Below, in pieces: positions 7,003-13,380 of a DNA stretch of 14,828 nt. Position 1 is the stretch's first letter. Each line of letters opens with the position of its first letter. The notes under the pieces were generated by a model. The model was not told the origin of the DNA, ran no database searches, and saw nothing but the letters and a program-made list of their open reading frames with translations. Both the position numbers and the translations under genes were made by a program. Source of the stretch: Fervidifonticultor_A sp037443565 (lineage in GTDB: Bacteria; Sysuimicrobiota; Sysuimicrobiia; Sysuimicrobiales; Humicultoraceae); contig JBBIOB010000066.1 of NCBI GenBank assembly GCA_037443565.1, forward strand, positions 1-14,828, given 5' to 3'.

Positions 7003-7232
7003 TGGCCAAGGTCGCGCTCTGGGTCACCTGCCACAACTGCGGATTCCACTTCGACACCGGCCTGCGGATGGACGACCGGGCCTTCGCCCGGGGCACGCTG
7101 GCCGCGAACTACCACACCTGCCCACACTGCGGGGTGCGGGCAACATATCGGAAGGCCGACTACGAGCTGACACCCGCCCCGCCCACCCCGCGGAGAGGTG
7201 CGCGCGCCCTCGACGCAGAATCCCAGAAGTAG
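7002..7232 (+). CDS. Small zinc-ribbon protein
   Basis: 76 residues. Two CxxC knuckles, C10-x2-C13 (TCHNCGFHF) and C40-x2-C43 (TCPHCGVRA), should bind one structural zinc. The rest is a short basic/proline-rich tail (KADYELTPAPPTPRRG). No catalytic motif is visible. It overlaps the HTH gene by one base and ends 23 nt before the first thiolase-like gene, so it is translated with them. It could be an accessory or nucleic-acid-binding zinc ribbon; the specific function is unknown. Confidence 0.7.
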   Translation: MAKVALWVTCHNCGFHFDTGLRMDDRAFARGTLAANYHTCPHCGVRATYRKADYELTPAPPTPRRGARALDAESQK

Positions 7233-7255
7233 CCGCGCACATTCCGGAGGAGCCC

Positions 7256-8428
7256 ATGACCAGCCGAGTGGCCGTCGTCGGGGTCGGCTGGACCGGATTT
7301 CGCCCGGTCTCGCCTGAAGCGTCTTATAAGGAACTCATGTACGAGGCCGCGACCCGGGCGTATGCCGACGCCGGGATCAACCCGCGCGCCGACGTCGACT
7401 CGTTCGTCACCGTCGCCGAGGACTTCCACGAAGGGACGAGCATCTTCGACGAGTACGTGCCTGACCAGTTGGGCGCCGCCCAGCGCCCCATGCACACAAT
7501 CACCGGCGACGGCCTCCACGGCCTGGCCGCCGCGGTGATGCAGGTCTTGACCGGTCGGTTCCGGATCGTCGTGGTCGAAGGCCACAGCAAGGCAAGCAAC
7601 ATCCTCACCCTGCCCGAGATTACCGCGTACGCGATGGATCCGGTGCTCAACCGTCCCCTCAACGCGCATCCCATCGCCGTCGCCGCGCTGGAGGCGGACC
7701 GGTACCTGCACGAGACCGGCACGACGCGCGCGCACTGCGCCGCGGTGGTCGCGAAGAACCGCCGCAACGCGCTGGGCAACCCCGCGGCCGCCTACGGTGC
7801 CGAGGTGGGCGTCGAGCAGGTGCTCGGCGCGGAGGCCGTCGCCTCTCCTCTGTCGCGCCTCGAGATCAGCGACCATGCCGACGGGGCCATCGTCATGGTC
7901 CTGGCCGACGCGGAGGCCGCGCGGCGGCTGTCGCCTCACCCGGTCTGGATCCACGGCGTCGGCTGGGCGAACGACAGCCCCACGCTGGAAAGCCGCAGTT
8001 GGGGACGAGCCGTCTACGCCGAGCGGGCGGCGGCGATGGCGTACCGGATGGCCGGGATCGACGACCCCGCGGCGGCGATTCACTTCGCTGAAGTGGACGA
8101 TACGTACGCGTTCAAGGAACTGCAGCATCTGGAGGCGCTGGGGCTGTGCGGCCGCGGACAGGCCGGACCGATGACCGCCGACGGCGCCACCGGCCCTCGC
8201 GGACGCCTGCCGGTCAACGTCTCGGGCGGCAGCCTGGGCGGCGGCCACCTGCTCGACGCCGCGGGGCTCGCCAGGGCCCTCGAGGTCGTCCTGCAGCTCC
8301 GCGGCCAGGCCGGACCGCGCCAGCTCCGGGGAGTCACCACCGGCGTCGCCCAGTCGTGGAGGGGTGTGCCCACGACGAGCGGCGCGGTGGCGGTGTTGAG
8401 TTCCGCGCCGAACGGGAGGGTCCCATGA
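7256..8428 (+). CDS. Thiolase-superfamily protein A lacking the nucleophilic Cys
   Basis: 390 residues, the length of SCP-x/lipid-transfer type thiolases. The N-terminal VAVVGVGWTGF and the segment GDGLHGLAAAVMQVLTGRFRIVVVEG (84-109) align with the thiolase nucleophile loop, but the Cys position is Gly (G86). In the C-terminal half the usual HDxF element reads EVDDTYAF (279-286), so its His is Asp281. The GHP-type loop keeps its His as GGGHLLDAAG (H331). It therefore cannot run a normal Claisen cycle through a Cys-acyl intermediate. A perfect GGAGGAG precedes ATG 7256. It overlaps the next gene by ATGA. Likely partner of the second thiolase-like chain and the DUF35 proteins. It may be a retro-aldolase subunit or a non-catalytic half; the substrate is unknown. 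Confidence 0.85.
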   Translation: MTSRVAVVGVGWTGFRPVSPEASYKELMYEAATRAYADAGINPRADVDSFVTVAEDFHEGTSIFDEYVPDQLGAAQRPMHTITGDGLHGLAAAVMQVLTGRFRIVVVEGHSKASNILTLPEITAYAMDPVLNRPLNAHPIAVAALEADRYLHETGTTRAHCAAVVAKNRRNALGNPAAAYGAEVGVEQVLGAEAVASPLSRLEISDHADGAIVMVLADAEAARRLSPHPVWIHGVGWANDSPTLESRSWGRAVYAERAAAMAYRMAGIDDPAAAIHFAEVDDTYAFKELQHLEALGLCGRGQAGPMTADGATGPRGRLPVNVSGGSLGGGHLLDAAGLARALEVVLQLRGQAGPRQLRGVTTGVAQSWRGVPTTSGAVAVLSSAPNGRVP

Positions 8429-9603
8429 GCATGCGGCGGGCGGCTGTGGTCGGCGCCGGGATGACGAAGTTCGTCCGGCGCGCGCTGGAGACGCCCAAAG
8501 AGCTTTCCTGGCACGCGGCCAAGCTGGCGCTGGAGTCGTGCGGGCTGACGCTGGCGGACGTGGACGCGGTGTGCATCGGGAGCGCGCCCGACGCGTTCGA
8601 CGGCGTCCACATGAAGGGCGAGTATCTGGCCGACGGGAGCGGCGCCTGGGGCAAGCCGGTCATGCGCTCGTTCGTCGGCGGCGGCACCGGCGTCTTCCTG
8701 GGCCCGCAGGGTTGGTACCACGTGGCCAGCGGATTGTTCGACGTGGTCCTGATCGTCGCCGAGGAGAAGATGTCGAGCTACTATCCCCACGCCCAGGCCG
8801 CGTTCCTGACGATCTTCGACCACACGACCGAGCGGCCGCTGGAGCCGAACCTGCTCTGGATCTTCGCGCTAGAGATGAATCGCTACATGCAGACCTACGG
8901 CATCTCCAAGCGCGACATCGCCCAGGTTGCCGTGAAGAACAAGCGCAACGCCGCCGACCATCCCGCGGCGATGCTCGGCGAAGCGAACATCACCGTCGAG
9001 GACGTGCTGAGCTCCGAGGTGCTGGCCTGGCCCGTGCAGCGCCTCGACGTCAGCCCGGTGAGCGACGGGGCGGTGGCGATCGTGATGGCCTCGGAAGACG
9101 CGGCGAAGCGGATCACCGACAAGCCGGTGTGGGTGCAGGGCGTGGGATGGAATCTCGACACGGCGTACTGGACGAACCGGGATCTGGCCTATCCCGAGTA
9201 CGTGGAGCGCGCCGCGCGCATGGCCTATGAGATGGCCGGCGTCAGAGAGCCGCGCAAGGAGATCCACATCGTCGAGCCCTACGACCCGTTCGACTACAAG
9301 GAGTGCCACCACCTGGAAGGGCTGCTGCTCGCCGACCGCGGCAGGGCGCCGGAGCTGGTCGCCGACGGCGTGACCCTGCGCACCGGTACCATGCCCTCCT
9401 GCCCCTCCGGCGGGCTGCTCGGGGTGGGCAATCCCATCACCGCGGCCGGCCTGATGAAGATCGCGGAGCTGTTCTGGCAGCTGCGCGGCGAGGCAGGCGC
9501 CCGGCAGGTGCCCGGGACGCCGGAGCGGGGCCTGGCGCAGGCGTGGGGCGGCCTGATGCAGGTGGGGACCGTGACGATCCTGGGTACGGAGCGGCCCGCG
9601 TGA
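8425..9603 (+). CDS. Thiolase-superfamily protein B lacking the nucleophilic Cys (Ltp2-like features)
   Basis: 392 residues, same superfamily as its neighbour. The N-terminus is RAAVVGAGMTKFVRR. The nucleophile loop reads SFVGGGTGVFLG with Gly86 at the Cys position, followed by the well-conserved ASGLFDVVLIVAEEKMSSY (101-119). The HDxF element reads VEPYDPFDYKE, so its His is Tyr286. The GHP loop reads GNPITAAG (N336). Loss of Cys together with His-to-Tyr recalls the steroid side-chain aldolase Ltp2, which uses a rebuilt thiolase active site and pairs with a DUF35 protein. The start ATG overlaps the previous stop (ATGA) and follows GGGAGGG. It is co-transcribed with the two DUF35 genes. Acyl-CoA retro-aldol or retro-Claisen cleavage is the leading guess; a structural partner is the alternative. 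Confidence 0.85.
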   Translation: MSMRRAAVVGAGMTKFVRRALETPKELSWHAAKLALESCGLTLADVDAVCIGSAPDAFDGVHMKGEYLADGSGAWGKPVMRSFVGGGTGVFLGPQGWYHVASGLFDVVLIVAEEKMSSYYPHAQAAFLTIFDHTTERPLEPNLLWIFALEMNRYMQTYGISKRDIAQVAVKNKRNAADHPAAMLGEANITVEDVLSSEVLAWPVQRLDVSPVSDGAVAIVMASEDAAKRITDKPVWVQGVGWNLDTAYWTNRDLAYPEYVERAARMAYEMAGVREPRKEIHIVEPYDPFDYKECHHLEGLLLADRGRAPELVADGVTLRTGTMPSCPSGGLLGVGNPITAAGLMKIAELFWQLRGEAGARQVPGTPERGLAQAWGGLMQVGTVTILGTERPA

Positions 9604-9634
9604 CCGGCGGGCGTCGAGGAAGGAGCCGTCTGAG

Positions 9635-10150
9635 ATGGCGCAGCACACCGCATCGCTTCCCGGCACGGCACTGCGCGAGGACGACATCCAGAGCGGGCGG
9701 GCGCTCACCGTGTACCACGAGGTCCGGGCGGCGTACGCCTGGGACGCGGGGCTCGCGATCGGCCGGTACCTGGACGCGCTGAGGGAAGGGCATCTGCTCG
9801 GCGTACGCTGCGTCCGCTGCGACCGCACGGTGGTGCCTCCCCGCGCGTTCTGCGAGCAGTGCTTCGGACCGATGGATGCGTTTGTGCCGGTGGCCGATGT
9901 CGGAACCGTCAACACGTTTTCGCTGTGCTACGTCACCTGGGACGTCAAGCGGATCGCCGATCCTCTGCTCCCGGCGGTAATCGATCTCGACGGCACCTCG
10001 CCAAGGGCGGGCATCCTCCACCTGCTGGGGGGCGTCAAGCCGGACGCGGTCCGCGTCGGCATGCGGGTCCGGGCGGTCTGGAAGCCCAGCCGGCAGCGTC
10101 GGGGCGCCATCACCGACATCCGCTACTTCAAGCCGCTGCGGGGAGGATGA
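9635..10150 (+). CDS. DUF35 zinc-ribbon / OB-fold acyl-CoA-associated protein A
   Basis: 171 residues. The N-terminal rubredoxin-like zinc ribbon has C59-x2-C62 (RCVRC) and C73-x2-C76 (FCEQC). The OB-fold follows (about 80-171), with GTVNTFSLCYVTW and the ending VWKPSRQRRGAITDIRYFKP typical of DUF35. These proteins bind acyl-CoA or bridge thiolase-type subunits, as in BbsA of benzylsuccinate oxidation, ChsH2 of steroid degradation and the archaeal thiolase/HMG-CoA synthase complex. The first 40 residues form an extra helical extension (YHEVRAAYAWDAGLAIGRYLDAL). AGGAAGGAG lies upstream of ATG 9635. The stop overlaps the next gene's upstream ATG (ATGA). Confidence 0.85.
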   Translation: MAQHTASLPGTALREDDIQSGRALTVYHEVRAAYAWDAGLAIGRYLDALREGHLLGVRCVRCDRTVVPPRAFCEQCFGPMDAFVPVADVGTVNTFSLCYVTWDVKRIADPLLPAVIDLDGTSPRAGILHLLGGVKPDAVRVGMRVRAVWKPSRQRRGAITDIRYFKPLRGG

Positions 10151-10152
10151 CC

Positions 10153-10623
10153 ATGCCGCTGGACCCAACGCTGCACGTCGAGCGCCTCCGCGCGTGGCGG
10201 GGCGAGATCCCGGCTGCGCACCGGTACACCGTGGGGCCGGCGGGCGAGCGGTTCTTCCGGGCGCTCAGGGATGAAGGCCGGATCCTCGGCACCCGCTGCA
10301 ACCGCTGCGGCATCACCTATGTGCCGGGCCGGCTGTTCTGCGAGCGGTGCTTCGATGAGCTGCACGATTGGGGCGAGGTCGGACCGGCCGGGACGGTCGA
10401 GGCCGCCACGGCGCTGCACCTCGGACCCGACGGGGCGCCGCTTCCGCGCCCGGTGATGCTGGCGCTGGTCCGCCTGGATGGCGCGGACACGGTCCTCTTC
10501 CACTATCTGGACGAGCTGGGACCGGCCGCGGCGACGATCGGCCTGCGGGTGGTGCCGGTGTTCAAGCCCGTCGCCGAGCGGACAGGCTCGATCCTGGACA
10601 TCAGCTACTTCAGACCGGCCTAG
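10153..10623 (+). CDS. DUF35 zinc-ribbon / OB-fold acyl-CoA-associated protein B
   Basis: 156 residues, clearly paralogous to the preceding protein. It has the zinc ribbon C49-x2-C52 (RCNRC) and C63-x2-C66 (FCERC), then an OB-fold (about 72-156) with AGTVEAATALHL and the ending PVFKPVAERTGSILDISYFRP. I chose ATG 10153 because GGGAGG lies six nt upstream; the in-frame ATG at 10147 (ATGA overlap) abuts the ribosome site directly. It is the last gene of the run. Two DUF35 proteins beside two thiolase-like proteins suggest a heteromeric complex with one zinc-ribbon subunit per thiolase-like chain. Confidence 0.85.
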   Translation: MPLDPTLHVERLRAWRGEIPAAHRYTVGPAGERFFRALRDEGRILGTRCNRCGITYVPGRLFCERCFDELHDWGEVGPAGTVEAATALHLGPDGAPLPRPVMLALVRLDGADTVLFHYLDELGPAAATIGLRVVPVFKPVAERTGSILDISYFRPA

Positions 10624-10630
10624 CGCGGGG

Positions 10631-10649
10631 GTTGACGCTTGGGGTCAAC
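10631..10649. terminator. Short inverted repeat between convergent genes, possible terminator
   Basis: GTTGAC and GTCAAC form a 6-bp stem around a 7-nt loop in the 34-nt gap between the DUF35 gene and the convergent Spy-like gene. There is no U tract on either strand, so intrinsic termination would be weak. Confidence 0.35.
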
Positions 10650-10657
10650 ACCGGCGA

Positions 10658-11161
10658 TTACCGCCGCGGAGGGGGCTGCTCTTCCAGGATGCGGCGAACC
10701 TCTTCCAGCAGCCGCAGGGTATCGGCCTCGAAGGTCTCCTGAATGAGGGCAAACTTACCGAGTTGCTCGGGTGTCAGCGCCTGAGCGATCAACTCGAGCT
10801 GGTGCCGGCGACGCGCCTCCATCTCGGCCCGCAGCAGATTGAGTTCAGCCACCCGCGCTCGGACGGCGTCGTCGTCGCGCGGCGTCGCGGCCATCAACCG
10901 CCTGATCTCGCGCACCATCCGCGGCACACGCCGGCCCATCTCGATCCGGATGACCTTCAGCGCTCGGACCCTCGGAAAGATCTGGGCGATCTGCGTCTCA
11001 GTCAGGTCAAGCTCATCGACCAGCCGCCAGATCAGGAAGGCCTCGACGATGCGCTCGCCCCGCGGAGTGGGCCGCGGCTCCTGCCCGACCGCCGGGAGCG
11101 CCGCGGTCACCAGCACCAGCAACGCGCCAACGACCAGACGCCTGACGCCTGCTGCGATCAC
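10658..11161 (-). CDS. Spy/CpxP-like periplasmic LTxxQ protein
   Basis: 167 residues, starting at GTG 11161, which overlaps the anti-sigma stop by GTGA. The N-terminal signal peptide consists of two Arg, then the hydrophobic stretch LVVGALLVLVTAALPAVG (about 9-26), with probable cleavage near 26-27. The mature part is all-helical and charged, with two LTxxQ motifs, LTETQ (53-57) and LTPEQ (129-133), the hallmark of the Spy/CpxP/CnrX-like group. Members act as periplasmic chaperones or stress or metal sensors. As third gene of a sigma/anti-sigma operon it may feed back on the anti-sigma factor, as CnrX-type proteins do. Which signal it senses is not visible; no Cys and only one His is present. 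Confidence 0.8.
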   Translation of the reverse strand: MIAAGVRRLVVGALLVLVTAALPAVGQEPRPTPRGERIVEAFLIWRLVDELDLTETQIAQIFPRVRALKVIRIEMGRRVPRMVREIRRLMAATPRDDDAVRARVAELNLLRAEMEARRRHQLELIAQALTPEQLGKFALIQETFEADTLRLLEEVRRILEEQPPPRR

Positions 11162-11670
11162 GGCCCTCTCCGATCGGACGCCAGGTCGGCCTCCGGCGTC
11201 ATCCCCGCGCGCCAGGTGTCGAGCACCTCGACGAGCGAAGGCAGCGTGGTGGTCATCGACTCCGTCATCAGCGTGCGCGCGTTGGGAAGCACCGGATCAG
11301 GACGGCTGGCAACGGGCCCGAAGCGGACGGCCGCGGAGAGTGCCAGGGCCACTACCAGGATGGCCGCCGCGGTCCCCCAGGCGTGCCGCGGGACCGCCAG
11401 CCAGCGGCGCAGGCGCATCGCGACCGGCACGCGGTCGGCCGTCAGCCGTGCGTTGAGGCGGTCGGTGAAGTCTTCCCAGAATCCGGGCGGCACGCTGAAC
11501 CGACCGGCCTGGCGCAGGCGCGCGACACTGGCCTCGATCGCGGCGGCCTCGTCCCGGCAGGACTCGCAGACCGCCAGGTGCTCGGCGATGCCCTCCCGCC
11601 CCTGCGGCGGCAGCGAGCCCGTGGTCGCCTCGACCAGGCGCTCCAACACCTCGCGGCAGCGGTCGCTCAC
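11158..11670 (-). CDS. Membrane-anchored zinc-finger anti-sigma factor (zf-HC2)
   Basis: 170 residues, starting at GTG 11670 with a GTGA overlap of the sigma factor stop. The N-terminal anti-sigma domain has the zinc motif H31-x3-C35-x2-C38 (EHLAVCESC), with C5 upstream as the probable fourth ligand. One transmembrane helix, TAAAILVVALALSAAVRFG (about 99-117), anchors it, leaving about 50 residues outside the membrane. It should hold the adjacent sigma factor inactive at the membrane and release it on an envelope or redox signal. The ZAS-type cysteines could be redox-sensitive. Confidence 0.85.
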   Translation of the reverse strand: MSDRCREVLERLVEATTGSLPPQGREGIAEHLAVCESCRDEAAAIEASVARLRQAGRFSVPPGFWEDFTDRLNARLTADRVPVAMRLRRWLAVPRHAWGTAAAILVVALALSAAVRFGPVASRPDPVLPNARTLMTESMTTTLPSLVEVLDTWRAGMTPEADLASDRRGP

Positions 11671-12233
11671 GGCGCCCGCACGCCCTCCTGGATCAGGGCG
11701 CCGCGCAGCCGCCGCAGCGCGGCAAACATGGTGGCCTTCACGGTGCCTTCCGAGCAGCCCATGATGCGCGCGATCTCCTGGTACGGCAGGTCCTGATAGA
11801 GCCGCAGGGCGACCATCGCCCGCTGGCGGGGCGGCAGGGCGGCGATCGCCCGCGCGACAAGGCGCCCGATCTCGCGGTGCTCCACCTGCTCCTCGGTGGT
11901 CAACCCCGAGACGCCTTCCGTCGGCGCGTCGTCGTCGGCAACCGACAGCCGCGCCAACCGGCTCCGCATGTCGAGGCAGAGGTTGACCGTGATCCGGTAC
12001 AGCCAGGTCGAGAGCTGCGAGCGTCCGTCGAAGCGCGGGAGCGCGCGGTGCGCGCGGATGAAAACCTCCTGGGTGGCGTCCGCCGCATCCTCATGGCTAC
12101 CGAGCATGCGCCGGGCCACCCTGTAGACGCCTTCGCGGTACTTGATGACCAAGGCCGAGAAGGCGCTCGCTTCGCCGCGCCGGAAAGCTTCAAGCAACGC
12201 ACGGTCCTCGATCACCGCCGGCCTCTCCGTCAT
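11667..12233 (-). CDS. ECF-type RNA polymerase sigma factor (sigma-70 regions 2 and 4 only)
   Basis: 188 residues from ATG 12233; an upstream in-frame GTG at 12251 would add six. Region 2 (about 14-88) shows DATQEVFIRAHRAL, for core binding and -10 recognition, and LSTWLYRITVNLCLD. A variable linker (VADDDAPTEG) follows. Region 4 (about 125-180) has LPPRQRAMVALRLYQDLPYQEIARIMGCSEGTVKATMFAALRRLR, the -35 reading helix-turn-helix. The layout is RpoE-like. It heads an operon with its anti-sigma factor and a Spy-like protein and is divergent from sodA across 173 nt, so oxidative or envelope stress is a reasonable guess for its regulon. A convincing autoregulated promoter pair was not identified by eye. 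Confidence 0.9.
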   Translation of the reverse strand: MTERPAVIEDRALLEAFRRGEASAFSALVIKYREGVYRVARRMLGSHEDAADATQEVFIRAHRALPRFDGRSQLSTWLYRITVNLCLDMRSRLARLSVADDDAPTEGVSGLTTEEQVEHREIGRLVARAIAALPPRQRAMVALRLYQDLPYQEIARIMGCSEGTVKATMFAALRRLRGALIQEGVRAP

Positions 12234-12288
12234 TGTAACATCGCCCCGCACCGGGAAGGTTTAGCCCGTCTCGTCGTTACAGGAATCG

Positions 12289-12296
12289 TGATATCA
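12289..12296. promoter_or_regulatory. Palindrome TGATATCA in the sigma/sodA divergent region
   Basis: A perfect 8-bp palindrome in the only AT-rich patch between the divergent sigma factor and sodA genes. Its upstream flank also partly mirrors its downstream flank (CGTG / ATTACG). It could be part of a promoter or operator for either gene; function is inferred only from position. Confidence 0.3.
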
Positions 12297-12304
12297 TTAC
12301 GTGG

Positions 12305-12320
12305 CGCGACCGATGTCGCG
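12305..12320 (+). promoter_or_regulatory. Hairpin in the sodA upstream region
   Basis: CGCGAC and GTCGCG make a perfect 6-bp stem with a CGAT tetraloop, about 90 nt before the sodA start. It may lie in the leader transcript; no known riboswitch class is recognised. Confidence 0.35.
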
Positions 12321-12352
12321 TTCATCCTGAGCACGGACACGCCGGTACCGAC

Positions 12353-12372
12353 CCGGAGGACTCCGCCTCCGG
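12353..12372 (+). promoter_or_regulatory. Second hairpin in the sodA leader, near the ribosome site
   Basis: CCGGAGG and CCTCCGG form a perfect 7-bp stem around ACTCCG. It ends about 18 nt before the real ribosome site AGGAGGAG and 34 nt before the ATG. The CCTCC arm could alternatively pair with that AGGAGG and mask it, giving a possible translational switch. The repeats are seen; the switch is inferred. Confidence 0.4.
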
Positions 12373-12406
12373 ACAGGGCCATTCCAAACAAGGAGGAGAG
12401 AACCAG

Positions 12407-13024
12407 ATGCCGTTTGAGCTTCCCCCGCTGCCGTACGCGCACAACGCGCTCGAGCCCCACATCGACGAACAGACGATGCAGATCCACCACGGCAAGCACC
12501 ACGCCGCCTATGTCACCAACCTGAACAAGGCGCTCGAGGGCGCCCCCGCCCTGGCGGGCAAGTCGATCGAGGACCTGCTGTCGAATCTCGACGCGGTGCC
12601 CGAGAACATCCGCGCGGCCGTCCGGAACAACGGTGGCGGGCACTACAACCACACCCTCTTCTGGGAGATCATGAAGCCCGGCGGGCCTGCCGCGCCGGGC
12701 GGCGCACTGGCCGAGGCGATCACCGCCGCCTTCGGGTCGGTCGACAAGATGAAGGAGGCCGTCAACGCGGCCGGCGTCGGACGGTTCGGCAGCGGCTGGG
12801 CGTGGGTCGTCGTCGAGAAGGACGGCAAGCTGGCGGTCACCAGCACGCCCAACCAGGACACGCCGATCATGGAGGGCAAGCAGCCGATCCTCGGGGTGGA
12901 CGTGTGGGAGCACGCGTACTATCTCAAGTACCAGAACCGCCGGCCCGACTACCTGGCGGCCTGGTGGAACGTGATCAACTGGGCCGAGGTGGCGGCCCGC
13001 TTCGCGAAGGTGAAGAAGGGCTGA
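12407..13024 (+). CDS. sodA: Superoxide dismutase, Fe/Mn family (Mn-type features)
   Basis: 205 residues, full family length, with no signal peptide, so cytosolic. It converts superoxide to hydrogen peroxide and oxygen. Metal ligands are all present: H27 in QIHHGKHHAAYV, H82 in GGGHYNHTLFW, D165 and H169 in GVDVWEHAYYLKYQNRRPDY. The active-site Gln is in the NQDTP segment (Q150) and GGGH precedes the second His, the arrangement usual for Mn or cambialistic enzymes; Fe enzymes carry it in the other half. A strong AGGAGGAGAG precedes ATG 12407. It is divergent from an ECF sigma operon and followed by a strong hairpin. Metal preference needs assay. Confidence 0.95.
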   Translation: MPFELPPLPYAHNALEPHIDEQTMQIHHGKHHAAYVTNLNKALEGAPALAGKSIEDLLSNLDAVPENIRAAVRNNGGGHYNHTLFWEIMKPGGPAAPGGALAEAITAAFGSVDKMKEAVNAAGVGRFGSGWAWVVVEKDGKLAVTSTPNQDTPIMEGKQPILGVDVWEHAYYLKYQNRRPDYLAAWWNVINWAEVAARFAKVKKG

Positions 13025-13031
13025 TCGATGT

Positions 13032-13068
13032 CCTGCCGGGGCGGGAGGGTCTCCCGCCCCGAGGCAGG
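13032..13068 (+). terminator. Strong hairpin after sodA, likely terminator
   Basis: CGGGGCGGGAG (13037-13047) pairs perfectly with CTCCCGCCCCG (13051-13061) around the loop GGT. Outer arms CCTGCC and GGCAGG extend the stem past a 2-nt bulge. It begins 8 nt after the sodA stop. No long U tract follows, as is common in GC-rich genomes. Confidence 0.65.
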
Positions 13069-13146
13069 GCCCGTCGTCTAAGCAGCAGCAGGAAGGACCG
13101 GTCCTCGAGCCGAAAGCGACGCATGCGGCACGTGTGAGGACGGAGG

Positions 13147-13329
13147 ATGGATGAGCGCGAGCTCTGCTGTCCCTATTGCGAAACGGTAATGGAGCAGCGT
13201 TTCCACCTGCACGTACCGGAGCACGTCTGGTACGAGTGCCCAATCTGCGGGCACCGCGCCGTGCCCCGGGGCGACCAGTTCGTCACCCCGGAGGACGAGT
13301 TCGACGCCCCCTCATCCCTCCCGCGGTAG
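13147..13329 (+). CDS. Tiny zinc-ribbon protein
   Basis: 60 residues. Two knuckles, C8-x2-C11 (CCPYCET) and C31-x2-C34 (ECPICGHRA), form a classic zinc ribbon spaced by a short beta segment (QRFHLHVPEHVWYECP). The acidic tail PEDEFDAP ends the protein. TGAGGA lies six nt upstream of ATG 13147. It sits alone between the sodA terminator and a bidirectional hairpin. Function is unknown; such mini-ribbons often accompany nucleic-acid or metal handling. Confidence 0.7.
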   Translation: MDERELCCPYCETVMEQRFHLHVPEHVWYECPICGHRAVPRGDQFVTPEDEFDAPSSLPR

Positions 13330-13350
13330 CGCCGTCGCGTCTCCGGGCGG

Positions 13351-13376
13351 GGCGGCGCGCACAGACCCGCGCCGCC
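13351..13376. terminator. Bidirectional terminator-like hairpin between convergent genes
   Basis: GGCGGCGCG and CGCGCCGCC form a perfect 9-bp stem around an 8-nt loop, exactly in the 51-nt gap between the zinc-ribbon stop (13329) and the creatininase-family stop (13381). No U tract is present. Confidence 0.55.
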
Positions 13377-13380
13377 GACA

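Noticed and set aside
7160..8248. 362-codon minus-strand frame opposite thiolase-like gene A
   Set aside because: Antisense shadow rich in Arg/Gly/His/Val with no family pattern; the + strand gene has a perfect ribosome site and clear superfamily motifs.
13095..13104. 10-bp palindrome GGACCGGTCC between the sodA hairpin and the mini zinc ribbon
   Set aside because: Short GC-rich palindromes occur by chance at this composition; no promoter or second copy accompanies it.
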